From positions 124,453,518 through 124,517,517 of the forward strand of contig CM043968.1 in the NCBI GenBank assembly GCA_014529385.2: a stretch of DNA of 64,000 nt, read 5' to 3'. The DNA comes from Adiantum capillus-veneris. Its lineage: Eukaryota > Streptophyta > Polypodiopsida > Polypodiales > Pteridaceae. The notes under the pieces were generated by a model, which did no database searches, was not told where the DNA came from, and was given only the letters and a program-made list of their open reading frames with translations. This document shows, piece by piece, positions 32,230 to 43,435 of this stretch. Within the stretch, counting starts at the first letter, position 1, and the number at the start of each line of letters is the position of its first letter. The position numbers and the translations under genes were made by a program.

Positions 32230-32500
32230 ATGTGTGTTCATCTTTCTTGATGATATCTCATTTTTTCTACATCGTGGGAACAACATGAAAAGAATGTAGA
32301 AAGGGTACTAACCTGTTTGGATGAGTGTCAGTTGTACATTGCAGCTAAGAAATCTGAGTTTTTTCTCACTGAAGTTACTTATCTGGGTTATATCATTTCT
32401 GTAGAACACGTCAAGCTAGACCCTGCGAAGGTGGAACAGGTACGTGATTGGGATTTGCCCAAAACTGCATATAATGTGTGTTCTTTTCTTGGTTTATGTT
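32230..32500 (+). pseudogene. Inverted RT segment carrying the FLDD catalytic motif
   Basis: Within the minus-strand Gypsy pol, this 270-bp piece reads on the plus strand: VFIFLDDISFF (Asp pair at 32249-32254), then ECQLYIAAKKSEFFLTEVTY, LGYIIS, VKLDPAKVEQVRDWDLPKT and SFLGLC. These are exactly the RT blocks missing between FNRCM (just right of 32500, minus) and the RNase H connection (just left of 32230, minus). Turned around, the piece would fit its gap, so this is an in-place micro-inversion rather than a separate element. An assembly artefact is possible. Confidence 0.85.
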
Positions 32501-33070
32501 AAGCATATAGTTCGCACAACCATGCAACGGTTAAATGTACCCACGGGACCTATTAATCCAAAAGGCATGACTACATATTCCCATTGCCCTCGCTCTGTAC
32601 GAAAAGCGATCTTGAAGATATCGCCCTTGAATACCCTTACCTGATGGTATCCAATTTTGAGATCAACCTTACTGAAAACCTTTGCCCCATTGAGTCTATC
32701 GAGGATATACTCAATGCGAGGCATCGGAAACTTGTTCTTGATAGTCATCTTGTTCAATGCCCTGTACTCAACACACAAACGAGACGAACCATCCTTCTTG
32801 CGGACAAACAAAATAGGAGCAGCAAAAGGACTTACACTTAGACGTATGAATCCTCTGGCCACCGACTCAGTGAGTTGCCGCTCTTAACTCACTCAAACGA
32901 TAGGGAGCCTTACTGACACGCTGTGCCCCCTCCGTGAGCTCGATGCGATGGTCCTCCGGCCGCTCGGGTGGGAGATGGGGTGGAAGATCATCCTGCAAAA
33001 AGAGATGCTTAAACTTGGTAAACAAGGTTGAATACCTGTCTGAGCTTGAATACTCTAGGTAACTCAAGCA
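32500..33070 (-). pseudogene. Gypsy relic: N-terminal half of reverse transcriptase
   Basis: PPERPEDHRIELTEGAQ and KAPYRLS (33067-32870) precede, in a new frame from 32862, PFAAPILFVRKKDGSSRLCV, YRALNKMTIKNKFPMPRI, FSKVDLKIGYHQVRV (catalytic Asp kept), FRTERGQWEYVVMPFGL and TFNRCM. The motif normally reading LTNAPATF is changed to LIGPVGTF. The rest of RT is in the inverted segment to the left. Confidence 0.88.
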
Positions 33071-33530
33071 GCATAGATGAATGCCGCTTGTGCTCCTCGT
33101 CGTAATTCACGCTTTGCCTGCACATGAGAAATGAGAGGTAAAGAATGCAAACCCTCCTCAGCACAAATGATCATGGGAGAGTCACTTTTGGCATTTAATA
33201 TGAGAGTATTGTCCTCCCAATCAATGAGAGGATTATGCTCACGAAACCATCGACACATCCTGAAAGAGGAGACACAGCAAATTTCCTACGGAAGGCAGCT
33301 TGATGAACTGTAAACAATACATCACGGCACTCTTGCATGATGAGAGAGTCCATACCGGGAGCAAAGTCAGACACCTTGAGAGGAGATGTCTGACTAACCT
33401 CTAGGCGGGCTCTCTCTACAAGAGAGGCACTAATCACATATACAAGAGAGGCACTAATCACATCATGTATACTACCTGGATCAAACAATATGCCAAAACG
33501 TTGACCCTTCACATGACCATAACACTTCAT
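33060..33530 (-). pseudogene. Gypsy relic: aspartic protease
   Basis: The active-site block reads GILFDPGSIHDVIS (near 33495), with the Asp kept. It is followed by a 24-bp tandem duplication at 33417-33464, so ISASLV occurs twice. FAPGMDSLIM and the later CRWFREHNPLIDWEDNTLIL (33255-33195) lie in different frames, so the protease was broken before RT. Confidence 0.8.
33417..33464 (-). repeat. 24-bp tandem duplication in the protease
   Basis: TACAAGAGAGGCACTAATCA begins at 33417 and again at 33441; the 24-bp units differ at one base. It is in frame and adds eight residues just after the protease active site. Confidence 0.9.
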
Positions 33531-33565
33531 GAGAAACTCATCAAGGTGTGTACAGAAACATGTGA

Positions 33566-34160
33566 TTACTCAGATTGATTCATTAAAGTGCTTGCGGTAG
33601 CTGTGGGTTCTTTAGATGGGGCTGTCTTAGGACAAACAACTTTAATGTGACCCTTGACGTGACATTGATAACAACAACCTTCCTTAGCATAAATGACTTG
33701 TTCTTTTGTCGTTATGTATCCTCCTGTAATTCCTTTTGCGGCTTTTTCATCCGGGGTTAGCTTGGGTTTAGCAGGTGTTTTAGCTTTACCCTTAGATTCA
33801 TTTTGTGAGTTCTTTTCCGAAGGATTAGAGGAAGATTGGCTAGAAGAGTTAACATTCTTACCATTCTGAGGGTTCTGAGAAGTCTGAGAGGTACTTTGAG
33901 AAGTCTTGTTCTCCTTAGGCTTTCCCTTATTGTGCTTCATCTCTTGTGCGAGAGGAATCGCTACCGCCTTGTTGAGATCGATTGGATCGAGTACCTCGAC
34001 ATCATACTTGATATACTCGTCCAATCCATAAAGGAATGCCTCCTTGCGCTCATCATTCACCATCCACAATCCCACATCGAGAAGGAGGTGCATCAAATCA
34101 ACCCCGAAGGTGCCTCTTCCTAAGGAGTTACCGCGGTGATTTATCGTCATCGAGTCATTC
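33566..34160 (-). pseudogene. Gypsy relic: truncated gag with zinc knuckle
   Basis: The minus frame has the end of a capsid-like domain (ERKEAFLYGLDEYIKYDVEV then LNKAVAIPLAQEMKH, about 34065-33930), a Ser/Asn/Gln-rich linker, and an intact CCHC knuckle (CYQCHVKGHIKVVC near 33670, C-x2-C-x4-H-x4-C). The N-terminal half of gag is missing. Residues upstream to the first ATG at 34273 do not look like gag and probably come from joined flanking sequence. Confidence 0.8.
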
Positions 34161-34252
34161 GAATCTGTATTGAGGTATTGCATTGTGTATACATTCCATT
34201 TACGCAATCTAAAGAAAATACCACATCGGCAACAATTGTGGAGGGTCCTTGA

Positions 34253-34478
34253 GAGGGTTGGTTGGGACCCCATCAGGTGTCGCTCTCTTCTTCTCTCTCT
34301 TTCTCTCTCCCTTTACACATTTCTATTGCATTCGCTCAGCCCCTCTCTGCAAGGGAAAGTAAAAGGAACATTCATTGAAGCATAAAGCATTCACTAACGC
34401 AAGAAAGAAATTGAAGGATTTGTGGAAGTTTAACACTTGATCTTCACCATATTCAATTCCGTTGCACCTAACAACAAC
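34253..34478 (+). repeat. LTR-end-like sequence in plus orientation
   Basis: It ends TTCCGTTGCACCTAACA, close to the end of the minus LTR at 29229 (TTCCGTTGCACCTTACA). It also shares AGTAAAAGGAAC and the CT-rich stretch at similar relative positions. It faces the opposite way to the gag it adjoins. Confidence 0.5.
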
Positions 34479-34611
34479 TCTCATGAGTCATGAGAGCCTT
34501 GAAGTTCACTTTTTTCACATGCACTTTTCTTTGCATGATACCCGAAGTGGATTGTAATTTGTAACCAAGGATGTATTTTTTGATCTGTCCTATAGGTCAA
34601 CTTTGGCCTTG

Positions 34612-34616
<5 letters not shown>

Positions 34617-34650
<34 letters not shown>
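34617..34650. repeat. (TC)n microsatellite
   Basis: Perfect TC run near the end of a probable LTR. Confidence 0.97.
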
Positions 34651-34653
<3 letters not shown>

Positions 34654-34678
34654 ACCACACCTTCCCCTGCACTTTGAC

Positions 34679-35581
34679 ATGGTATCAACCTAGGCTTGCA
34701 ACAACTAGTGGATCCGGAACATGAGTCATCCCTGTTGGAGGCTACCGTTGGTTAGCAAGCAGGGGGCGAATTCCGGCTATGTTTTCGTTGTGGAGTGCAC
34801 CCTTATACCAACATTTTTGCTTCAAGAGGGGGTTGCTCTGTCCTACACTGTTTTTGTCGTGAAGAACCCTTGTGTACCTGCGTTTTTCGACCTGTTTTTG
34901 ACCAAGTGTTGCTGATTTTCAGCGTGGAGTTAGACAAGATCCGGGCTGTGTTTTGAAGAGTAGGAGGTGATTTGAGTGTGACGATTTGTCAGCCAGCCAA
35001 TTAGAAACTTTTGTGCAGCAGAGGGGACTGATTTTGAACCAATTCCAGCCAGAGTTCCTACCCATTGGAAATCCCTTTCGACCAGAGGCTGCTTGCAGCC
35101 TTAAAACTCGGTTTGCACCTATCTACGGTGGACATACGACATTCTCTCGTGCCTAGCATCAACCCGATATGTTGGAGATGGACAATGGAGATATGTTGCT
35201 ATACACCGACACAGACATGGTTTTTCTAACTTTCATTATGACTGCATGCTCTTCTCAGGCAGATGTGTTTAGTACTAGAGATGGTTGTAACTAGTCTATA
35301 CCCTTGTACCTATTCTCTCGGGAAGGTGATGAGTTCTATTATATCCAACAATATGTGGCCTTTGGGAGTCAAGTGGAGAAGTTGTTGGCCAGAGGTGGTG
35401 ATGTGTTGTCGTTCTTGGAGAAGCTTGTCATCTAATTCCAGTTTTGTACGTATCCCCTTGTCACCCCTATATGGTGGCCTTGCATTCTTGTTCGAAAAGG
35501 AGAATCATTGTGTTACCTATTCTTAAATGGAACAGCTAGATTGATGATAGAAAAGCGTGGCCATTAGGGGATGCACAAGGG

Positions 35582-35640
<59 letters not shown>

Positions 35641-36330
35641 TCTCAAGTGGTGGACATGGCGTGCAGCGTTGTGCAAGGCGCAAGGGCAGCGGCCTGGTGG
35701 CGATATGCGGTGGTTTTGGTGGTGGCCTCGCTTGAAGGTATTGCAACTACCTAATAACCCCAGCTTTATAGCCTGAGGAGATTGGTACCTCTTGCACAGA
35801 TGTCTAGATATAGCAGAAGTAAAAGGCAAAGAAGTAATATACTTATTACTTCTCATGCTGGTGAGAGATCCAAGGAGGAGGTGATACGGCGTAAGTGTGG
35901 AAAGCAGGGGCATATTCGAAGGGATTGCTCGAAGAAATCAAATTCTGATTGGAAGTCTACTAAGGTGGCTTCACTTGCACCTATTCCGACCTTTACACAC
36001 TCGGTTCACCTACCTTCATCTTCATCAAGGACTCACAAAGACTTGCAGATGGATAGCACTCTTGCCAGATTTATTTATCAACACCAGGCCACTCGGTGGC
36101 TCCTAATTCCTTGGTACTCGGCATAGCCTAAAGGACCTATTCAATCTTTGAACGATGGTGTGGCAGACCAATCAAAGGTTGTATATCTTTGTGATACTCA
36201 AGTGCACATGTTGGCTTCTAGCATTGTGAGTCGGACATTGAAGCAAGATGGCTCGACTAGTTCCCAGCGAAGGCATGGCCAATCTCCTACTTTTCCTATA
36301 ACCTATAGCTATTAATGACATGCCCACACG
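34679..36330 (+). mobile_element. Copia-like relic: LTR end, PBS-like site and gag zinc knuckle
   Basis: TTTGACA at 34672-34678 followed by TGGTATCAAC at 34679 looks like an LTR end and a variant PBS, as at 27485. The interior has CGTTTTT words (34880) and broken frames. At 35782-36126 a basic Ser/Arg region leads into KCGKQGHIRRDC, a CCHC knuckle of copia gag type whose first Cys is Arg (Arg36, Cys39, His44, Cys49). Protein-like residues continue (VVYLCDTQVHMLAS near 36178) after a stop at 36124. No RT or integrase follows. Confidence 0.6.
35585..35637. repeat. (AG)n microsatellite, 53 bp
   Basis: Perfect AG run inside the copia-like relic. Confidence 0.98.
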
Positions 36331-36384
36331 GCATGGTGTACAAGTGGTGGAGCTCTCGCGAGTACGGCTGACACAAGCTTTCGG

Positions 36385-36690
36385 AGCCTAGCAGACACTA
36401 AGGACACTTGCACGCACTTAGTTGCCATTGGTGGACTGCGAAATTATGTAGAGAGGTGTGCTTGATGGATGGTGGACTTGACTTGCAAATTCCTCCTTCG
36501 CTCTTGGAGGTCCTAACCAGTACAACCTTTACAAGCTTCTGGAGCCTAGTGGACACTGACGGTTGCACGCACTTAGTTGCCATTGGTGGACAAGGTTGTC
36601 TACCCTGGTGCTCTGCAAAATTTTGTAGAGGTGTGCTTGATGAAGTGGTGACTAGACTTGCTAATTCCTTCTTCACTCTTGAGAGGTTTG
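36385..36690 (+). repeat. Tandem duplication, 154-bp period
   Basis: TTGCACGCACTTAGTTGCCA occurs at 36408 and 36562, within two diverged copies that share GTAGAG(A)GGTGTGCTTGATG and TTGC(A)AATTCCT. Confidence 0.85.
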
Positions 36691-36719
36691 ATCAAACTAT
36701 TGAACTAATCAAACCTCTC
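36681..36719. repeat. Perfect 12-bp inverted repeat with 15-nt loop
   Basis: GAGAGGTTTGAT at 36681-36692 pairs with ATCAAACCTCTC at 36708-36719. It lies at the end of the 154-bp duplication and could form a stable hairpin. Confidence 0.9.
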
Positions 36720-36734
36720 ACCCCCTAATGTTGG

Positions 36735-36800
36735 TCAGCCTATGCACCAGCACACAATGCCAAGACCCGACTGATAGAAGTGACATCCTCTCCTTGACCT
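36735..36800 (-). other. Putative PPT and LTR start, minus orientation
   Basis: On the minus strand CAAGGAGAGGA (36786-36796) is followed by TGTCACTTCTATCAG from 36785, like the PPT/LTR junction at 30220. No pol sequence is attached on the right. Confidence 0.4.
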
Positions 36801-37750
36801 TTGAAAAAATCCGGATCCATCCAATAATACGCTCTCATCATAAGTGTTGTAGCTTGTAGTTCAGGGCTTGGCAAGGTTGCAAATGCCCCTGCATGAGTGC
36901 TTTTGTGTGTGCTCGCGCATGTGTGAGGAGGGGGGGGGAGGGGCGGACTATGTAAAAGAAATGTCTAGAACATCTATCCCTCACTAGGCCACTGAGATGC
37001 ATGATGATGGAAACTAAAGTCCTGCTGCTTATCCTCCACAAGCTCTCAACGAACCCAACAAACAATCCATGCCAAGTGAGGGCATTACATGTGACCTGTT
37101 GCGCTTCAAGGTTCCCAATGTGATGCGGAATTGCAATGTCAAATCACCTTTTTTTTAATGAATCTGACTATCCTCACCATTGATTTTTACTACCACCATT
37201 TCACAAAGAGACAGTTATACAGGATAGAACAAAGGTGTATAGAAACAAAGGGCAAACAGGATAAAAAATGCTTAAGAAGAACAAGACAATAGACTCATTA
37301 ATGCAACAAGAGATAAAGCTCGCTCACATCTAGAACCATACATTCGCTAGGATCTGTGTAAACTATCCATTTACTTTTGACACAATCTTGATACCCAGAC
37401 ATTCAATACTGTATGATCGCAGACAAAGCTTCTTCATGACTTTCACAATGTTTCAACCTTATGCAATCACTTGACACAGCAGGAATGCAAGGAGCTCCTT
37501 GCTTTGTGAAATCTTGAAAGTGAGCCCCTAGCAGATACATTACCATCTTTGAACCTTAAGACTGGATCTATTCATGGTCCCCTTACAATATAAACTTACA
37601 TAACCAAGGCACCAGATTTCCATTTCACTACTTAGGCTGCCCAGACATGTGACGCTTCCACAAATGCTCATTAAAAAATTAGGGAATTAAACACACAGTT
37701 CTCCACATACACCATTGTCACTCCAACAAAAAAGCAGAAGCCTTTCTCTT
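36801..37750. other. No recognised gene
   Basis: It includes a G-rich run (36927-36944), otherwise AT-rich. The right part (about 37500-37867) may be the 3' untranslated region of the minus-strand gene at 37868, by position only. Confidence 0.35.
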
Positions 37751-37867
37751 CAATGAGAGGAGGAGGAGGTTCGGTAAAAAGGAAAGTTGACAAAGCTACC
37801 TTTCTGTGTTCTGTTGATATGCAAACAACAAGAAGAAAAACCTTCAGGACTATGTCTAGGATGCCAA

Positions 37868-38155
37868 TCAGAAGACGATGCGAAAAAGGGGGGCAGTGTT
37901 ATCAGGGGGAGGTGCAGGCAAAACCTCCCAGCGGCAAGGCTCCAGATCATTGGACACCGGGCAGTATCCTGCAATTGTTAGGCGCTCCTCACCTGCTGCA
38001 CTTGCAGAGCCAAACTCAAAAACGCTCGTCTCTGGAGGAGACTGCTGCTGCTGCTGTTGGCTAGAAGTGACAGTCGAACTAGGGTTTGCAGGAGCGCCCT
38101 CTGCTTCCCCCTCCTTGGAAGCTTTCTTCTTGCGCCATCCTCCAAACAGGCCCAT
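37868..38155 (-). CDS. Small conserved plant protein of unknown function, intact (95 aa)
   Basis: The start MGLFGGWRKKK, a Glu/Ala/Ser-rich linker with six Gln (33-38), and a conserved C-terminal block define it. The block is FEFGSASAAGEERLTIAGYC (46-65), then PVSNDLEPCRWEVLP (66-80), ending in FRIVF. I recognise this ending (AGYCPVSD(D/E)LEPCRWE...FRVVF) from a short protein widespread in land plants, with no known reaction that I can state. It is the only complete host-type gene seen in the window, is GC-rich compared with its surroundings, and shows no lesion. The ATG fits the family N-terminus. Two other minus frames and the plus frames here are shadows. An inverted-repeat element begins about 70 bp upstream of the ATG, so the promoter must lie in or beyond it. 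Confidence 0.8.
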   Translation of the reverse strand: MGLFGGWRKKKASKEGEAEGAPANPSSTVTSSQQQQQQSPPETSVFEFGSASAAGEERLTIAGYCPVSNDLEPCRWEVLPAPPPDNTAPLFRIVF

Positions 38156-38223
38156 ATTTGCTGTCGCTGCCTTGCTTGTGTTAAGCTACAAAATGTCCAA
38201 CCAGCCATATACACTTTTTAGAT

Positions 38224-38730
38224 TTTATTTTGGGAAAATTACCAAAATACCCCTCTAGTTTGTGGAAATTCCCAATTAACCCCTCACATTTCAAAAATTC
38301 CCAAAATACCATTGTGTCTATTTTGGTTGGATTGTTCAAGATTTTCTACTCTTTATTCCTTTCCGACAATTGAGATCCATTTTCGAGTGGGTAGCATGTA
38401 ATTTGTCACAAATTACCTCACAAAAAAGGGCAATTATGTTTAAAAATAGTGAAGCAATTCATCCTCAAAGCCTACATAACCAACTTAAATTCTAGTTTTA
38501 GTATCTTGTATTGATAGACAATCAAATATTTTATGAAGAGCTACAAATGTTTTTATCTTTGGAGAAATTTAATCTCAAAACCAGATTTTGGAAAACTTGA
38601 AGGGCATTTTGGGAATTTATGACAAAATGTCGAGGGTAACTTGGGAATTTTTGAAATTTGAGGGGAATTTTGGGAATTTCCATAAATTAGAGGAATATTT
38701 TGGTGATTTTCCCTTTTATTTTTTATTGAG
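38224..38730. mobile_element. Inverted-repeat (foldback/MITE-like) element
   Basis: The left arm (about 38224-38318) and right arm (about 38622-38726, reversed) share GGGAAAAT(T/C)ACCAAAATA, CCTCTA(G/A)TTT, TGGAAATTCCCA and TTTCAAAAATTCCCA in the same order. The arms flank about 300 bp of AT-rich sequence. I could not fix a target-site duplication. Each arm holds several AATTCCC repeats. Confidence 0.75.
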
Positions 38731-41460
38731 TAGGGTAAAGGAGCGAGCAATTGGAGCCCTTAATATCCTGGGTCGTTGGCTTCCCAGAAAAACCTCCTCC
38801 AATAATGAGTCTCATTCCAAATCGGAGGCGATGAAATTGCAACGCTTCTAGCTTCCACTAGAGTCCACCATTTCAAGCAAGGAAGAGCGCAAATCTGGGG
38901 TCTAATTGTCACGTCTCTGCTGCAAAAACCTGCATCGCGAATGGTACCTTGTAGATTGCGAGCAACACCGAAATGTGTTTTCTTGTGTTAAAAAAAAGGG
39001 TCAATTACAAAATTGCCAAGGGGGTAAATAGGTTCGTAGTTGACACCAAGGCTTGAACCCACGCCCAAGCAAATGAGGTTAGGACAAATCCTCACTATTG
39101 TAACCACAATTCCAGCATGCTTGTACGTAATATGATGTTACAAACTACTAAAGAAATGGGGGGCGGCTCGTCCTTAAAGAGGGGGCCGTCTCATAATTTT
39201 CTCCTTTACCCTAGGAGATTTTGCAATTGGTTTCTGAAGTTAGTGCGCACCCATTACCTGGAAAAGTCGTAAAGGGAATGATCATGGAGGGTCCCCGATA
39301 TCATCACTCGTAGTCTCCTTTTCTCAATTTTCACAAAGGAGGAATGGTGGAATACAACCTCCCTTTATGACCTAATATGAAAAAGGACGAGAGTTTCTTC
39401 GTGAGGATAGTAGCGGCTACCACTTAGGCCTACTCTATCGGTGTTATCGATGGTAGTGGCAATGTCTGCAAAGCTAACTTTCGCAACAATTGTTGATTTG
39501 TAATGGTGCACAAAGCCTTGGCTGAACATGGTGGTTGGCATAACCTTGGTGACTAATGCCAACGATGCAGATTTGCGCTCAAGTTTATGTGATGAGAGAA
39601 AGGTAAATGGAAGGAGGATTTTTTTTGTAAAGAAGGGGCCTTGTGTTGAAGCTGTTGATGGTGGTGAAGACACAACAAAACATGGGTGCCCTACACCTTG
39701 CTCCTCAAGAACAGCTGCTTGGTGCTGGTAGCACTCCATCAATTCTTGATATTGTAAGCTTTGTTGATAGTAGTGCCAGTGCTGGTGGTGGACGTGGTGT
39801 TGTTGCTACTACTAATGTTGATGGTGATGATGATGGGAGGTGGCACATCAAAGAACATATTGTGATGAGAGGTAGCATCGAGCACAGTAGGTTAAAGTTT
39901 CTCTGGGTTTGCATATTCATTTTGCTAGCAAAGCATTGTGTGCTTTTGCTTAATCTTTGTCTCTGAGTTTTGTCTCACTTTCTTTGCACATCTTCCATAT
40001 TGGTGTCCATTGCATTTGTGTGTAAGATGTAGGCAAGTGAGATCTTGCGATGAAGAAGGTAAGGAAAGACCCATAAGTCTACAGAGAAAGGGTTGGCATG
40101 AGTTTTGGGTTTCTAGATTCTAGAAATTATGTGTTCTTATGCCGCTAGTCATAGAGCCAATGGCTTCAATTTCAAAGGTTGATCCACATGTCGAAGGTGG
40201 TAGGAGCCACAAAGCTTATTGATGACGTAAATAGAATAGATGTAAAGCAGAAAGGTAGCTTTAAGTGTGGCCGTAACACATGCATAAGAGTACTAATGGG
40301 AGCTCGTATTTGGCCTTTCTAGCATGGGAATGGTGTATGGGGATGTGGGTACCTCTCGTCTCTATGTACTATTCAACAACTCCTTCTCCAATGGCCTAAT
40401 TCCCATGCGAGATGACATCCTTGGCCTTGTCTCCCTCCTCTTCTAGCACCTTCTTGTTTCTCCTGCTCGTCAAGTATGTGCTTATCATTGTGAATGCCAA
40501 CAACAATGGCAACAATGGCGCCTTTAAGCTTAGTGCGCTTCCTATGGGTCTTCATCTCCGAGTCTTTGTTCACCTTTTCCAAGTTTTCTTGCGTGTTGTG
40601 CCTTTGTGTGCAAGAGCGCATCGGTATCCACTACATTCATGTGTAGGATGGAGAAATTTAAGGAACGACTCATAAGGGTGGAGGGAGTTGAGTTTCTACA
40701 CTTAGCTTTTGGCAATTATGTTGGGTTACTCTGCTACACACTCATGTATTAGATGTCTGTGAATTTTTTTGTGCTTGCTCTAGCACTAGATCAGTCAAAA
40801 TCATCTGACCATTTCCATAGATATGTGAGATATGTACACAAAAAGGTGGTCCTCCCTTCCAAAGTCCACTTTACAAAGGGAGACGAGGGGAGCTGTAGAC
40901 ATCTTACATCTTATAACATCACGTCATGAGGAAGCAATACTTTGTTGCTCAAAATCCACATCTTCAGTTTCCCCTGTTGAGTTTAGGCAAACTTGTCATT
41001 CATTGTCATGTTACACACTTGCATGTGTGCCGTTGTCACTCTGAGGCTCTCTCCATTCAGTTCCCCCTTTCATTTCATAGTCCCCTTTCTCATTATTGTG
41101 TTGATAAAGTACGCTTCTGCTACTGCCACACAACTCTAGCTTGGATACATGGTATCAAGGAAGAAGTACTTCTACATGATGAGGACTTATTTTTGAATGA
41201 CGGTGTCTCTTGTTTTTGTATTTTTGTAAGCTAAAAGAAATTTGATATGATGTATAGTGATCTGCAAGGCTTGTACACATAAAGAGCTTGTGAATAGATA
41301 TTTTCTGATTCACTAAAGACATTTCGAGGCCCATTAATCTCATTTTTGGAAGGCTTCTCACATATTACACCAAGGCTTTTGAACTAACTATTAGCCATTT
41401 TGAGGACCCTTCTCCACCAAATTTGACCTTCAATCTACTCCAGCAAGCCTCTTATTTGAA
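38731..41460. other. No confident gene; one coding-like patch near 39640-39870
   Basis: Most frames are short. The plus frame around 39660-39850 (QEQLLGAGSTPSILDIVSFV then an Asp/Gly-rich tail) has codon-like structure, but I cannot connect it to a family or to splice sites. A long A-run lies at 38990, and several GTGGTGG/GATGGTGATG repeats lie at 39780-39840. Confidence 0.35.
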
Positions 41461-41462
41461 TA

Positions 41463-41467
41463 TGCAC
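41463..41467. repeat. Target-site duplication TGCAC, left copy
   Basis: Directly precedes copy B; the same bases follow it at 50240-50244. Confidence 0.95.
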
Positions 41468-43075
41468 TGTAATGGAATTTGCCTATTCAATTTGAGAATA
41501 GCGGAATTTAATGAGAGTACTTTCAAGAAATGATTTTGTGAGCATAGCGGGTAGACATAATTGAAGATAGCAACATAATCATAGCAATTAGTTAACTTGG
41601 CATAGACAATACTTTTGCAAGAGAGAGAGTTTAGAGAACATGACAACAATTGAGGACCGGATTTATGTGGAGCCGGTCCCCCCTCCAATAGGCATTTGTA
41701 TTATGATTTCTCCCATAAAGAGAGACTTGTTACAATACAGTCTTTGTGTTCCTTGTGACCTAGGTGATGCCATGAAGATGGAAGGCTTCATGCACCACAA
41801 ACATAACATAAACTTGAAGAAAGCTTTAACTATCCCAAGCCTCAGTCCCAAGACCTCAAACACCTTCGAAGGTGGAGAGAGCTAGCAGGGAATGAGGGTA
41901 GGGAAGAGGAAAAAGAAACATTTCGTAGGAGAAAGAATTAGTTCCTCACTTATCATACTCTTGTTGCTAGCATACATAATAGCATAGTCATGAAGAAGAA
42001 GGAGATGGCAAGCTTAAGCATTGAAGCATGGCTCTTGGTTGGATTTGCACTCCATAGCCAAGAGTGTTGGTGTAGGCTCTCAACCTCTACTTGCTTGGAG
42101 AGGGAGCTCTTGCACTTTGCATAGCACACAATGAGAGAGATCGTGAGTGTGTGTGGGTGAGTATACCCCTCAAGCAAGGCCCTAGCTAGCTTGGGTCGAC
42201 CCCCCCTTGTAGCTCATGCTTGAAGCTCATTGGACCCCTCCAGGCCTAGCCAATCACAAGCAGGAGCCATTACAAGCAACATGGGTAGCCTTGGGACAAG
42301 TGTCCCCCTTTGCCCTTTGAGAGAGAGGACTTGATAAATGAAAAATCAATTAGATAATTCAAGTAATTTATCATTGGACCCCTTTGAAGCTTAGCCAATA
42401 GGCTTCAAGCAACACATGAAGGTAACATGGGTAGGGGCCTGACATGTGTCCTTGCTGCCTCTTCAAGTTGGGGCTTCCCTTGTGTGTGTGAGTGGGTGTT
42501 CTCTCTCTAGCTCCTAGGAAAAGGGCTCGCCCCCCCTCTTGTAGGAATGATTTTGACTTTAGGTGATCAAGCACATTACTCATCAAGCATGACAAAGCAC
42601 TTGAACTAGGGGGTGTTCCCACAAGCATCTCGTGCAAGCTTCTCAAGGCACCTCAAGTACCTTAATCATGCAGCAAGTCAAGCACCTCAAGCATGGAGCC
42701 AGTCAAGCACCTCAAGCATCTTAACCAAGAACCTCAAGCATGACAAACACCTCAAGCACGACAAGCACCTCGAGCTTGGGCCGGGTTCCCACCTCAAGCT
42801 CAGCCCTAGCTTACTTAAGGTCAAAGGACTTTTTACATACATTTATTGGAGGTCTTCAATGAAGCTAACCCTAAGGTCTTATGCTCCATTGGTTAGCCTT
42901 GCTCTTTGATAGACCATCTCCCTTTTGGGCCCCTTTACCATTGGCCCCGTGTTGAGATAGATCTATAAGCACACACCTATATCTTAACACTTGTTCCCGT
43001 TTATTCTCCCATATTAAGTGATCAATTTAATATGAGAAAATCATTTGGGTTAGTTAGATATTAGATTTTATGACA
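41468..43075 (-). repeat. 3' LTR of copy B (1608 bp)
   Basis: In the element's direction it begins TGTCATAAAATC at 43075 and ends CCATTACA at 41468. Small ORFs inside recur identically in the other LTR and are not genes. The lower-middle part holds a run of CAAGCA(C/T)CTCAAGCA-type short repeats (42620-42780). Confidence 0.95.
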
Positions 43076-43090
43076 TTACCTCTCTCTTGA
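43076..43090 (-). other. Polypurine tract of copy B
   Basis: Minus-strand TTTCAAGAGAGAGGTAA ends directly at the 3' LTR start. Confidence 0.8.
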
Positions 43091-43435
43091 AATCATAGTC
43101 GTCCTCGACTATGAGGTAGAATAGATAAAGTCTTAGTCATTAGTCAATCGTACTTAGCGGGTAAAGGATCCCTTTTTACCCTACGACATCTTTCCAAGAT
43201 GGATGACTAATCCATTTGGTGCTTGGGAGACATAGCTGCCGCAAGCATGTCTGCTCTTTTAGTCCATTTCATTCTCCCATAGTAGAGTGACAAATTCTAC
43301 TTGGTGTTTGAGAGACGTCGTCATCACAAACATGATTCTAAGCATGCATACTAGTTAAATTTGTGCACAATTAAAAAGAGGACTAGTCATATAAGACAAA
43401 AACATGAGTTATTTAAAAGAAATTTGTACATTTGC

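Noticed and set aside
37753-38258. Plus-strand ORFs of 103 and 126 aa
   Set aside because: Shadows of the conserved minus-strand 95-aa gene.
39365-39966. Possible host gene (125-aa minus or 107-aa plus frame)
   Set aside because: Frames overlap on both strands, with simple Gly/Asp repeats and no family match or splice context.
41640-42909. Small ORFs of 60-98 aa, also at 48804-50073
   Set aside because: They recur at identical places in both LTRs of copy B, so they are LTR sequence rather than genes.
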